Origin: CAYLNL01 sp964385175
GTDB taxonomy: Bacteria; Bacteroidota; Bacteroidia; Flavobacteriales; Flavobacteriaceae
Assembly: GCA_964385175.1 (NCBI GenBank)
Contig: CAYLNL010000014.1
Span: forward strand, 1 to 60,159
Direction of reading: 5' to 3'
DNA length: 60,159 nucleotides
Every line of letters begins with the position of its first letter. Position 1 is the stretch's first letter. Below, one piece after another: positions 15,818 to 23,965 of the stretch. The position numbers were made by a program, and so were the translations under genes. A model generated the notes under the pieces. That model saw only the letters and a program-made list of their open reading frames with translations. It did not search any database and was not told where the DNA came from.

Positions 15818-16630
15818 CTATTTTTTGGAGTTACCCTGTTTGATGGCTATTTTCTTTTTTAATCTCATGTTTAAAAATTCTACGGCTAATGAAAAGGTAA
15901 TGGCAAAATATAAGTACCCTTTGGGTATGGCGCCAATGGTGTTTCCGAATAAAGTGGCATGGGCAACGTGGGCTGCTTCGGCAATGAGCATGAAGCCAAT
16001 GAGTATGAGGAAGGAAAGCGCCAGTAGTTGTATAGAGGGGTGTTTGCTGATAAAGGAACGAATGGCATTGGCAAAGAGCATCATAATAAGGATAGAAATT
16101 ATTACGGCGATAACCATAAGCAGGAGGGCGTCTTTGGGGTTAGGGGTAATTCCATTTGTCATGCCCACGGCGGTGAGTATGGAATCGATAGAAAAAATAA
16201 AATCTATTACGATAATTTGAAAAATGGCTTTTGCCAGGGTATTTATCTTTTTAGAGCCTAATTGTTTTTCATCGTGTTCGGGTAATTCTACTTTTTCGTG
16301 AATTTCTGAGGTGCTTTTATATAAAAGAAACAAACCGCCTACAAACAAGATAATACTTTGCCCGCTTATATGGGCGTTTATCCACGAGGTTTCTACGGAA
16401 TAGAATGGTTTGCTAAGACCCACTAACAGCGATATGGCGAAGAGAAGGGCTATTCGCTGCACCATGGCTAATAACAATCCCCAGTTGGTAGCTTTTCGCT
16501 GCTTTTCTTCGGGAAGTTTATTGGCTACGATAGATATAAAAACAATATTGTCTATGCCCAGTACAATTTCTAAGAAAGTGAGGGTTAAAAGCGCTATCCA
16601 GGCGTCGGCGGTGCTTAAAATGTCTAACAT
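15818..16630 (-). CDS. TerC family integral membrane protein
   Basis: This is a 270-residue membrane protein with about seven hydrophobic segments. TerC hallmarks are FLEIVLGIDNIVFISI near residue 20 and IDFIFSIDSILTAVGM near 145. These Asp-containing intramembrane motifs are conserved in the family and implicated in metal (often Mn) export. A charged loop (EIHEKVELPEHDEKQ) separates the halves. It begins 3 bases after the end of the small lipoprotein gene upstream, so the two could be cotranscribed. No metal riboswitch is recognisable upstream. The substrate cannot be judged from sequence alone. Confidence 0.85.
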   Translation of the reverse strand: MLDILSTADAWIALLTLTFLEIVLGIDNIVFISIVANKLPEEKQRKATNWGLLLAMVQRIALLFAISLLVGLSKPFYSVETSWINAHISGQSIILFVGGLFLLYKSTSEIHEKVELPEHDEKQLGSKKINTLAKAIFQIIVIDFIFSIDSILTAVGMTNGITPNPKDALLLMVIAVIISILIMMLFANAIRSFISKHPSIQLLALSFLILIGFMLIAEAAHVAHATLFGNTIGAIPKGYLYFAITFSLAVEFLNMRLKKKIAIKQGNSKK

Positions 16631-16633
16631 GTG

Positions 16634-17005
16634 TTATTTTATTTTTTTTGCAATTCCACGTTTTTTATAGGAACTCCCCACGCTACTATACTCAAAAATA
16701 TAACTACTATCAGTAGTGGAGAGTATTTTTATATGAATGGACTGTTTTTCGGCATTGCTATGGGGATGTATTTTTTTTATGATATACTCGCAAGGGTTAA
16801 TCCACCGAACCGCTGAGGTATCTGTTTTTCCCTGAAAATGAGCTATCTCCAATGAGTCGTTGCGGGAGAAAATAGTAGTTACAGATTTTCCGTTTAACAT
16901 TTCGGTAAATTCAAAATTACCTGTTCTATAGGTTTCGCAAGAACGATTAGGGCTGTAACAAAAAACCATGCTCATGGAGAAAAGTATGATAAGGAGGCGT
17001 TTCAA
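16634..17005 (-). CDS. small Bacteroidota lipoprotein of unknown function
   Basis: With a TTG start at 17005 the protein has 123 residues and a clean lipoprotein signal, (M)KRLLIILFSMSMVFC, followed by YSPNRSCETYRTGNFEF. The body contains TDTSAVRWINPCEYIIKKI and IKILSTTDSSYIFEYS. I recognise this as a conserved small family that is sometimes mislabelled 'DNA topoisomerase IV' in Bacteroidota genomes; nothing here resembles a topoisomerase. An ATG at 17068 would add 21 residues that lie before the signal peptide and overlap the upstream regulator gene, so I prefer the TTG. It is followed 3 bases later by the TerC gene. Confidence 0.6.
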   Translation of the reverse strand: MKRLLIILFSMSMVFCYSPNRSCETYRTGNFEFTEMLNGKSVTTIFSRNDSLEIAHFQGKTDTSAVRWINPCEYIIKKIHPHSNAEKQSIHIKILSTTDSSYIFEYSSVGSSYKKRGIAKKIK

Positions 17006-17033
17006 AATTTTTGGGTGCCAAAATACGGAAAAT

Positions 17034-17429
17034 TTATTTTTCAAAACTTTCAAAAGTGCCATTTTCATAAAAAATAATCACTTTACTGATTTCTTTTTTT
17101 TCATGAGGTTTTTCATAATGAGGTATTTTTTCTGGTTCAGACTCAGTAGAAGACAGCCGGGTATAGGAAGCATAATCGCTCACCGCTTTTTGAGGGGTAG
17201 GGAAGGAGCCTTTGTTTAAAAGGAGCCAGTATAAATCTACATCGGTAAACGTTTCGGCTATTTTTAACATAAAATCTAAACTCGGATTGTTTCTTCCCGA
17301 AAGAATGTGCGATATGGCCGAGCGTTGCACACCTATACGGTCTGCAAAGGAAGATGCGTTTAAATCATAAAATTCCATGATTCTATGAAGACGTTCAGCG
17401 AATGTGGTTGAGTTTATCATTGTAAACAA
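17034..17429 (-). CDS. XRE-family helix-turn-helix regulator
   Basis: This is a 131-residue protein with an N-terminal HTH_3/Cro-type domain (about residues 8-65: FAERLHRIMEFYDLNASSFA, GVQRSAISHILSGRNNPSL). A polar linker follows, and then a short C-terminal beta element (KVIIFYENGTFESFEK). This layout, with a phage-repressor-type HTH and no peptidase domain, is common in small Bacteroidota regulators. A second start at 17420 (MINSTT) is equally plausible. The palindrome-like ATTGTAAACAAT at 17419-17430 covers the start region and could be an autoregulatory operator. It is divergent from the M14 peptidase. Confidence 0.8.
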   Translation of the reverse strand: MFTMINSTTFAERLHRIMEFYDLNASSFADRIGVQRSAISHILSGRNNPSLDFMLKIAETFTDVDLYWLLLNKGSFPTPQKAVSDYASYTRLSSTESEPEKIPHYEKPHEKKEISKVIIFYENGTFESFEK

Positions 17430-17452
17430 TTTAGATAATTCGCAATACGCCG

Positions 17453-17460
17453 CAAAGATA
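17453..17460 (-). promoter_or_regulatory. TAnnTTTG -7 box of the XRE regulator
   Basis: The minus strand reads TATCTTTG, an exact consensus match, 23 bases before the first start codon. Confidence 0.5.
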
Positions 17461-17543
17461 TATAAAAATAGAACAGACCTGAATGCTATTGAAAAATATA
17501 AAGTAATACTCTTAATATTAAACTATATATTATTGATTATAAA

Positions 17544-17569
17544 TATATTATATTTTTAAATATAATATA
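17544..17569. repeat. 26-bp AT-only palindrome in divergent control region
   Basis: tatattatattt and aaatataatata are perfect 12-base arms around a 2-base centre. The palindrome sits in the 246-base gap between the XRE regulator and the M14 peptidase, which is otherwise AT-rich and has no visible gene. Two copies of tgtaaacaat flank it (17421-17430 and 17581-17590). Confidence 0.55.
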
Positions 17570-17659
17570 CACATTACAACTGTAAACAATAGCTGTTTTT
17601 ATATGACCTCTTAATCATAATGGGTTTTTTAGGGTTACAGAGCTACTATAATTATATGT

Positions 17660-17667
17660 TATTTTTG
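17660..17667 (+). promoter_or_regulatory. TAnnTTTG -7 box of the M14 peptidase gene
   Basis: TATTTTTG is an exact match, 8 bases before the ATG at 17676. This again predicts a nearly leaderless transcript. Confidence 0.45.
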
Positions 17668-17675
17668 TAGAAAAT

Positions 17676-18824
17676 ATGAAGGATTTTACACTGGTACATA
17701 CCTTGCAAAAACTATATCCTACCTGCAAAGAAAAGGCGTTAGGCGGAAGGTATATTACCATGAATCACCTGAAGTTTTGTTCTTTTTATAATAATATGTT
17801 GTTTACCAGGGAGGTGGCGGGGTTTTCGGTACAAAACAATCCTATTGAAGTAGTTAAAGTTGGCAGTGGACCCATGAGGGTATTGTTGTGGTCTCAGATG
17901 CACGGCAATGAAAGCACTACTACAAAGGCAATGGCAGACGTTTTCAATTTCCTGGCACATTCTACACCCTTATCACAACTTATCTTGTCTGGCTGCACCT
18001 TGTTTGTTATTCCTATTCTTAACCCAGACGGGGCTTATGCCTACATACGTGAAAATGCTCTGGGAGTGGATTTGAACCGGGATATTAAAAATTGTTCGCA
18101 GCCAGAGAGTATGGTTTTGAGAGAGGTATTTCACAAGTTGCAACCTCATGTTTGTTGTAACCTGCATGACCAACGAAGTATTTATGGCGTAGGTGTTACT
18201 CCAAAATCGGCGGCACTTTCTTTTTTAGCTCCGTTACAGGATGAAAAAGCTACGCTTACTAAAAACCGCAGGGAGGCTATGCAGATCATTGTGGCTATGA
18301 ATGAGCTATTGCAATCTATTATTCCCGGGCATGTGGGAAGGTATAACGATATTTTTAATATAAATTGCGCGGGCGATTTTTTCCAAGCGCAACAGGTGCC
18401 TACTATTTTATTTGAGGCCGGTCATTTTCAGCAAGATTATAACAGGGAATTAAGCAGGGAATATCTTTTTTATGCTTTAATGCAGTGCTTGCATGTATTG
18501 GCTCTTGATGCTGGTAACACATATAGATATAAAGACTATTTTGCCATTCCCGAGAATAACCGAACTTTTTTTGATGTGCTTATAAAACAGGTTCCCCGTT
18601 ATCTTTTTCAACCGGGAAGCGAAGCTGATGATACTATTGATATGGGAATACAATATCGCGAGGAGTTAAAAAATAATAAGGTAGTGTTTTTTCCTTTTTT
18701 GGAAAAAAAAGGCGATTTAGAAGGATATTATGGACATCAACTATTTGATTATAAGAAAGATATAAATAAAATTTTACGGCATAAATGGTTGTTGAAATAT
18801 ATCTTTCCGCCTCTTATGAATTGA
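17676..18824 (+). CDS. M14 family zinc carboxypeptidase-like protein
   Basis: This is a 382-residue protein. M14 zinc ligands are visible as HxxE at His76/Glu79 (MHGNEST) and His164 (CNLHDQ). GVDLNRD supplies the substrate-binding Asn/Arg, and Glu247 in LFEAGH is the likely catalytic base. No signal peptide is seen, so it is cytoplasmic; members of this subgroup include predicted deacylases and aminoacylases. The region after about 290 (VPRYLFQPGSEADD..) is an extra C-terminal part. It is divergent from the XRE regulator and followed by an Lrp/AsnC regulator after 156 AT-rich bases. The exact substrate is unknown. Confidence 0.8.
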   Translation: MKDFTLVHTLQKLYPTCKEKALGGRYITMNHLKFCSFYNNMLFTREVAGFSVQNNPIEVVKVGSGPMRVLLWSQMHGNESTTTKAMADVFNFLAHSTPLSQLILSGCTLFVIPILNPDGAYAYIRENALGVDLNRDIKNCSQPESMVLREVFHKLQPHVCCNLHDQRSIYGVGVTPKSAALSFLAPLQDEKATLTKNRREAMQIIVAMNELLQSIIPGHVGRYNDIFNINCAGDFFQAQQVPTILFEAGHFQQDYNRELSREYLFYALMQCLHVLALDAGNTYRYKDYFAIPENNRTFFDVLIKQVPRYLFQPGSEADDTIDMGIQYREELKNNKVVFFPFLEKKGDLEGYYGHQLFDYKKDINKILRHKWLLKYIFPPLMN

Positions 18825-18980
18825 TTAGTTAAATTTTATTATAAAAATAAAATAAAATATATCTTATATATAATTTTTTTTGTTATTTTGCACCCGAAAT
18901 AATTAGCGTCTTACTAAAGTAGTAGATAGCTTGTTTGTTTGTGTGTATTTATTATTTAACCTTTTAAACTCTTTACAGCT

Positions 18981-19460
18981 ATGGCTAAATTTAAGTTAGA
19001 TGATTTAGATCATCAGATTTTAGACACTTTAATTGAAAATGCTAGGACTCCTTTTACGGATATAGCTAAACGATTAGATGTATCTGCCGGTACTATTCAC
19101 GTTCGAGTGAAAAAAATGGAAGAAGCGGGAATTATTCAAGGTTCTTCGCTTATTTTAGATTACAGTAAATTTGGATATGACTTTATTGCGTATGTTGGTA
19201 TTTTTCTTGAAAAATCTCACCAGGCGCAGTTTGTATTGCAACGGCTCAATGAAATTCCTAATGTTACGGTAGCTCATATTACTACCGGGAAATATAATAT
19301 TTTCTGTAAACTACGGGCCAGGGATACTAAACATGCTAAGGAACTCATTTATAGAATTGATGATATTGACGGGGTTAACAGAACAGAGACTATGATTTCC
19401 CTGGAGGAGGTTATCAATGATAAGAAGAGGCTTATGCATAGCATTTTCAATGATATGTAA
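18981..19460 (+). CDS. Lrp/AsnC family transcriptional regulator
   Basis: This is a 159-residue protein. The N-terminal winged HTH (about 5-55) reads LDDLDHQILDTLIENARTPF, then DIAKRLDVSAGTIHVRVKKM. The C-terminal RAM/AsnC ligand-binding domain (about 65-150) includes YVGIFLEKSHQAQFVLQRL and HITTGKYNIFCKLRARD. Family members respond to amino acids and form octamers; the ligand here is not predictable. It is followed by a clear rho-independent terminator (19485-19520), so it is probably monocistronic. Confidence 0.9.
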   Translation: MAKFKLDDLDHQILDTLIENARTPFTDIAKRLDVSAGTIHVRVKKMEEAGIIQGSSLILDYSKFGYDFIAYVGIFLEKSHQAQFVLQRLNEIPNVTVAHITTGKYNIFCKLRARDTKHAKELIYRIDDIDGVNRTETMISLEEVINDKKRLMHSIFNDM

Positions 19461-19484
19461 TTTGATATATAGATATTTATAGAT

Positions 19485-19520
19485 AAGCCTTTTTAAGCTA
19501 TTGTTTAAAAAGGCTTTTTT
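19485..19520 (+). terminator. rho-independent terminator after Lrp/AsnC gene
   Basis: There are perfect 12-base arms, aagcctttttaa (19485-19496) and ttaaaaaggctt (19505-19516), an 8-base loop, and a T-run to 19520. It lies 24 bases beyond the stop codon. Confidence 0.8.
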
Positions 19521-19551
19521 ATAATTAGAATTGATACCTAATAACCAAAAT

Positions 19552-20067
19552 ATGAAAATAACCGATTTAAAACAAGATGAATACCCTCCTTACTCTGCTC
19601 CCTATATTGCCAAGGTTGGGAAGAATGGATTGCTAAAATCTATGAAGAAGGGTAAACGTGAGATGGAAGATTTTTTAAAAAATATCCCCGATGAATTGTT
19701 TGGCTATGCCTATGCAGAGGGGAAATGGACGCTGGCAGAGGTGATTCTTCATATTATAGATGCCGAAAGGATTTTTCAATATCGGGCGCTACGATTTGCC
19801 AGAAGAGACAAAACTCCTTTGGCAGGGTTCGAGGAGAATGATTATGTGCCTGCTTCTAATGCTTATAAACGAACAAAAGATAGTTTATGGAATGAGTATA
19901 AAGCGGTTCGTAATAGCAGTATTGCCCTTTTTAAAACGTTAGATGTTGCTTCCCTGCTTGCAGGTGGAAAAGCCAATGATAATTATATATCGGTACGGGC
20001 TATCGGGTTTATTATAAGCGGGCACCAGCAACACCATCTCACAATTATAAAGGAACGCTACTTATAA
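19552..20067 (+). CDS. DinB superfamily protein
   Basis: With the ATG at 19552 the protein has 171 residues. The DinB_2 four-helix bundle shows the expected metal-site histidines: LAEVILHIIDAERIFQYRAL near residue 65 and GHQQHHLTIIKERYL at the C-terminus. Family members are metal-binding, often thiol-dependent enzymes or damage-inducible proteins. An upstream TTG at 19531 would add 7 residues without support. It is convergent with the small acidic-tail gene (gap 19 bases). Confidence 0.8.
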   Translation: MKITDLKQDEYPPYSAPYIAKVGKNGLLKSMKKGKREMEDFLKNIPDELFGYAYAEGKWTLAEVILHIIDAERIFQYRALRFARRDKTPLAGFEENDYVPASNAYKRTKDSLWNEYKAVRNSSIALFKTLDVASLLAGGKANDNYISVRAIGFIISGHQQHHLTIIKERYL

Positions 20068-20086
20068 AAAGTTCCGATAAACTATT

Positions 20087-20386
20087 TTACTCGGCATCTT
20101 CTTCCTGCTCTTCTTCGGGTATTTCTACAGAATCAGAAGAAGTTTCTTCATCTTCTTCATACCTATCATCTTCTTCTTCATTTTCCATAGAATCTGCCAG
20201 TTTTGTACTTATTTTAACGAGATATATAGTATCGTTTGTGCGCACCTCCACAGCTTCTATGGTTTCATTATAGGCGTTTTTAAATCGAATGATATCAGCG
20301 TTTGCATAGCCATCGGGATATTTGGCTACTAACAGCGATAAAATCTCGTCGTTAAGCTTCTTGTAGTCAACTATTACACGCTTCAT
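20087..20386 (-). CDS. conserved small protein with acidic C-terminal tail
   Basis: This is a 99-residue protein. The N-terminal two thirds are a compact conserved unit (MKRVIVDYKKLNDEILSLLV, YPDGYANADIIRFKNA, EAVEVRTNDTIYLVKISTKL). The last ~33 residues are almost all Glu/Asp/Ser. I recognise the N-terminal part as a Bacteroidota family of unknown function, sometimes mislabelled as DNA primase; no primase motif is present. It lies 66 bases downstream of the deoxyhypusine-synthase-like gene on the same strand, possibly in the same transcript. Confidence 0.65.
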   Translation of the reverse strand: MKRVIVDYKKLNDEILSLLVAKYPDGYANADIIRFKNAYNETIEAVEVRTNDTIYLVKISTKLADSMENEEEDDRYEEDEETSSDSVEIPEEEQEEDAE

Positions 20387-20452
20387 AAAAGAGTTTTTGT
20401 TCCAGGGTTTAAATGTAGCTTAAAAAAAATGTATTTTCCAAATTCTCAGTTT

Positions 20453-21430
20453 TTACATTCCCAGGAGGTATGCAAAAATAAGAGGCGCTACAATAGTAGC
20501 ATCAGATTCTATGATGAATTTAGGGGTATCTATATCTAATTTACCCCAGGTTATTTTTTCATTGGGCACAGCGCCAGAATAGGAGCCGTAACTGGTGGTT
20601 GAATCTGATATTTGACAAAAATAGCTCCAGAAAGGTACATCGTGCATTTCCATATCCTGGTAGAGCATGGGCACTACACATATAGGAAAATCTCCGGCAA
20701 TGCCTCCGCCAATTTGAAAAAAGCCTATTCCATTGGCCGAGTTTTGGGTGTACCAATGTGCCAGGGATGCCATATATTCAATACCGCTTTTCATAGTGGA
20801 GGCTTTTATATCTTCTTTAATAACGTAAGAAGTGAAAATATTTCCCATCGTACTGTCTTCCCAGCCAGGTACTACAATAGGAAGGTTTTTTTGTGCCGCT
20901 GCATACATCCAGGAATCCGCAAGGTCAATCTCATAATATTCTTCTAAAACGCCAGAAAGGAGCATTTGGTACATAAACTCGTGAGGAAAATAACGTTTTC
21001 CACTACTATCTGCTTCTTTCCAAAGTGTATAGATATGTTTTTGCAATCGCCTAAACGCTTCGTGTTCAGGAATACAAGTATCGGTTACACGGTTAAGACC
21101 CTTTTCCAATAAATTCCATTCATCCTGGGGGGTTAAATCGCGGTAATTGGGTACCCGTTTATAGTGTGAGTGGGCTACTAAATTCATAAGGTCTTCTTCT
21201 AAATTGGCGCCGGTGCAAGAAATAATATGAACTTTGTTTTGCCGTATCATTTCGGCAAATATTTTACCTATCTCGGCAGTACTCATGGCGCCGGCGAGGG
21301 TTACCATCATTTTAGCGCCTTTATTTAATTGCTCCTCATACCCTTTAGCAGCATCTACCAATGCCGCAGAATTGAAATGCAGGAAATAGTTGCTTATAAA
21401 ATTAGAAATGGGGCCTTTATTCGTCGTCAT
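20453..21430 (-). CDS. deoxyhypusine synthase-like protein (possible homospermidine/aminobutyl transferase)
   Basis: This is a 325-residue protein from the ATG at 21430, which overlaps the end of the agmatinase gene by 14 bases and implies translational coupling. Family motifs are VTLAGAMSTAEIG, IISCTGANLEEDL and SYSGAVPNEKITWGKL. The last contains the active-site Lys297 of the WGK motif that forms the enzyme-imine in eukaryotic deoxyhypusine synthase. Bacteria lack eIF5A, so a bacterial homologue encoded directly after SpeA and SpeB more probably transfers the aminobutyl group to a polyamine, for example to make homospermidine. That substrate assignment is inference from context. An upstream in-frame start at 21457 adds 9 unsupported residues. 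Confidence 0.8.
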   Translation of the reverse strand: MTTNKGPISNFISNYFLHFNSAALVDAAKGYEEQLNKGAKMMVTLAGAMSTAEIGKIFAEMIRQNKVHIISCTGANLEEDLMNLVAHSHYKRVPNYRDLTPQDEWNLLEKGLNRVTDTCIPEHEAFRRLQKHIYTLWKEADSSGKRYFPHEFMYQMLLSGVLEEYYEIDLADSWMYAAAQKNLPIVVPGWEDSTMGNIFTSYVIKEDIKASTMKSGIEYMASLAHWYTQNSANGIGFFQIGGGIAGDFPICVVPMLYQDMEMHDVPFWSYFCQISDSTTSYGSYSGAVPNEKITWGKLDIDTPKFIIESDATIVAPLIFAYLLGM

Positions 21431-22304
21431 CTTCGTTAATTTTTTTATTTGTATCATATTTAAACTTATATGCCAGCATTTTATAGTAGAGTTTAGCCGC
21501 CAGAAAGTCAGACGATTTTTCGTTGCTGATAGGGCAAAGTTCTACTATATCAAACCCTACGACGCGTTTCTTTTTAAAAATTTTTCTCAAAAATTCCAGC
21601 GTCTCATACCATAGCAGCCCTCCTGGTTCGGGTGTACCGGTAGCCGGTAAGATAGAGGGGTCAAAAACATCTAGGTCTATGGTGATAAATACATTAGGGG
21701 TCATTTGCCCTATTGCATTTTCCATCCAGTCATCATCTGTAACCAAATCATGAGCAAAATATACCCTATTCTCATCCATATACTCTAATTCAGCGGCATC
21801 CATACTTCGTATTCCAATTTGGATGAGGTTGGTAGTTTTGCTGGCTTCATACAAGGCGCAGGCATGATTGCAGGTACTGCCATGATATTCCGGGCGCAGG
21901 TCGGTATGCGCATCTAATTGAACTACTGTGAGGTTTTCAAAACAATCATTAAAAGCTCGTATAGAGCCTATAGATATGGAATGTTCCCCGCCGATAAGGG
22001 TTACAAATTTATCTTGCTGGAGGTAGCTTTTTGTGATTTTATGAACGGTTTCCACCATTTTTTCCGGCGATGTATTTTCGGTAATGGGAGGAGCAAGGTA
22101 AACCCCTTTTTTATAAGGCTCTGAACGGGTTTCAATATCAAATAACTCCATGTTTTCAGAAGCATCTAAAAACGCTTCAGGTCCCTTATCGGCTCCTTTC
22201 TGCCAAGTACTGGTACCATCATACGGAACGGGGATAATTACTACACTGGCATCGTCTAAACGGGCGTATTTTTCTGGTATGCCGGCATACGTTTTTTTAT
22301 TCAT
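21417..22304 (-). CDS. speB: agmatinase / ureohydrolase
   Basis: This is a 295-residue member of the arginase/agmatinase family. Mn ligands are visible: His108 in GGEHS, Asp131/His133/Asp135 in DAHTD, and Asp210/Asp212 in TIDLDVFDP. It probably hydrolyses agmatine to putrescine and urea. The agmatinase assignment, as opposed to arginase, rests mainly on its overlap (8 bases) with the upstream arginine decarboxylase gene, whose product is agmatine. A short acidic tail (NEDDDE) ends the protein and overlaps the next gene. Confidence 0.85.
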   Translation of the reverse strand: MNKKTYAGIPEKYARLDDASVVIIPVPYDGTSTWQKGADKGPEAFLDASENMELFDIETRSEPYKKGVYLAPPITENTSPEKMVETVHKITKSYLQQDKFVTLIGGEHSISIGSIRAFNDCFENLTVVQLDAHTDLRPEYHGSTCNHACALYEASKTTNLIQIGIRSMDAAELEYMDENRVYFAHDLVTDDDWMENAIGQMTPNVFITIDLDVFDPSILPATGTPEPGGLLWYETLEFLRKIFKKKRVVGFDIVELCPISNEKSSDFLAAKLYYKMLAYKFKYDTNKKINEDDDE

Positions 22305-23694
22305 AATAACCTAAAATTTTTAAAAAATCGGCTGCTTTTTGTTGTTCTGCAAAAAGTTCCGTTGTTAGTTTTCCTTTTTTATCTTTATTTATTAGAATAT
22401 GTTTGGGCGAAGGTATTAAACAATGCTGCAAACCACCAAATCCGCTTATAGTTTCCTGGTAAGCGCCTGTGTTGAAAAACCCTATATAGAGCGGTTTTGT
22501 TTTGCTGTATTTGGGTAAATAAATGGCATTCATATTTTGCTCACTGTTGTAATAATCATCACTATCGCAGGTTAATCCGCCTAATAATACCCGTTCATAC
22601 TCCTCATTCCATCGGTTAATGGCCAACATGATGAAGCGTTTGCTAATAGCCCAGGTATCTGGCAGAGTGGTTATAAAAGAAGAGTTAATCATATTCCACT
22701 TTTCACGGTCGTTTTGCTGCTTTTGATAGAGCACTTGGTAAATCATCCCCCCGCTTTCACCTACCGTAAAATTTCCAAATTCGGTAAAAATATCTGGTAC
22801 AGGAACATCTGCTTCGTGGCAGGTGATTTTTATCTGGTTGATAATTTCATCTACCATATACTCATAATCATAGCTAAACGCCAGCGAGTTTTTAATAGGA
22901 AATCCACCGCCTATATTCAAACTATCCAGCGTAGGGCAAATTCTGCGTAGTTGAATATAAACTTTTAAACATTTTAGCAGCTCGTTCCAATAATAAGCCG
23001 TATCTCGTATGCCGGTGTTGATGAAAAAATGCAACATTTTCAGGTTTACCTTTTCATTATCTTTAATTTCCCGTATGTAAAAAGGCACAATATTTCGGTA
23101 GCCTATTCCCAGCCTACTGGTGTAAAACTCAAACTTAGGCTCTTCCTCAGAGGCAATGCGGATGCCGATATTAAATTCTCCCTCAATGGCGTCTGCCAAC
23201 AAATCTATTTCTTCATAATTATCAATAATAGGAATACAATGCGTGTGCCCCTGGTTAATTAAGTCGGCTATATTTTTAATATAGGCATCTCTCTTAAACC
23301 CATTGCACAAAACATAGTGGTTGTTGGTGAGAATCCCCTGTTGCTTAAGTTTTTTTACAATATCAATATCAAAAGCCGAGGAGGTTTCTATGTGAATATC
23401 GTTTTTAAGGGCTTCGGTAAGTACAAATTCAAAATGAGAACTCTTTGTACAGTAACAGTAGTAATAGTTCCCCTTATACTGGTACTTCTCAATAGCTTTG
23501 CTAAACCACTGCTTAGCTTTGCGAATGTTATTAGATATTTGTGGAAGATAGGTAAACTTCAGGGGCGTTCCATATTGTTCAATCAAACCCATTAAATCTA
23601 TATCGTGAAACCGCAGGCAGTTATCTTTTACAGTAAACTCTTCCTGGGGAAAATAGTAGGTTTGGTCAATCAGGTCTATATATTTGTTTTTCAT
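22297..23694 (-). CDS. speA: biosynthetic arginine decarboxylase, fold III PLP enzyme
   Basis: This is a 465-residue enzyme that converts arginine to agmatine. The alanine-racemase-like barrel contains the PLP lysine Lys84 in YYYCYCTKSSHF. The second domain has LNIGGGFPI, LLGGLTCDSDDYY (the conserved Cys-Asp of these decarboxylases) and GFFNTGAYQE. It is shorter than E. coli SpeA (about 658 residues), lacking much of the inserted and C-terminal regions, as in many Bacteroidota and plant-like forms. It is the first gene of an overlapping three-gene polyamine operon (speA-speB-DHS-like). The roughly 270 bases upstream hold no gene I can support. Confidence 0.85.
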   Translation of the reverse strand: MKNKYIDLIDQTYYFPQEEFTVKDNCLRFHDIDLMGLIEQYGTPLKFTYLPQISNNIRKAKQWFSKAIEKYQYKGNYYYCYCTKSSHFEFVLTEALKNDIHIETSSAFDIDIVKKLKQQGILTNNHYVLCNGFKRDAYIKNIADLINQGHTHCIPIIDNYEEIDLLADAIEGEFNIGIRIASEEEPKFEFYTSRLGIGYRNIVPFYIREIKDNEKVNLKMLHFFINTGIRDTAYYWNELLKCLKVYIQLRRICPTLDSLNIGGGFPIKNSLAFSYDYEYMVDEIINQIKITCHEADVPVPDIFTEFGNFTVGESGGMIYQVLYQKQQNDREKWNMINSSFITTLPDTWAISKRFIMLAINRWNEEYERVLLGGLTCDSDDYYNSEQNMNAIYLPKYSKTKPLYIGFFNTGAYQETISGFGGLQHCLIPSPKHILINKDKKGKLTTELFAEQQKAADFLKILGYYE

Positions 23695-23965
23695 GTTGTT
23701 TGATAGGTTGAGACATAATTACTGGTTATTTTTTTGGACTATAGAAACAAGGTGGAAAACTTGTTGGAAAAAAACACTCAGATTCTCAAAGGATATAGCG
23801 AAGGAAAAAAAGATATGCAATTTGCCTGCGCTCGTTTGTTTACAAGGCTATTACACTTTAGCAGGGGTGCAGGGAGCAGGGTAATTTTTAAAATTAGAGA
23901 TGTATATTTCACGTATGCAAAAATGTGGAAAAAATTCTATTTTGCAAATAACCAGCTATATTTTT
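23695..23965. other. intergenic gap between speA and aroB, no gene seen
   Basis: About 270 AT-rich bases separate the speA start from the aroB stop, both on the minus strand. A plus-strand open frame from TTG 23734 runs antisense into the end of aroB and has no recognisable domain. I see no convincing promoter, hairpin or riboswitch here. Confidence 0.4.

Noticed and set aside
16634..17005. Label 'DNA topoisomerase IV' for the small lipoprotein
   Set aside because: No topoisomerase motif is present; the protein is about 120 residues with a lipoprotein signal. The label is a database artefact I recall for this family.
20087..20386. Label 'DNA primase' for the acidic-tail protein
   Set aside because: There is no zinc-binding or TOPRIM motif in 99 residues.
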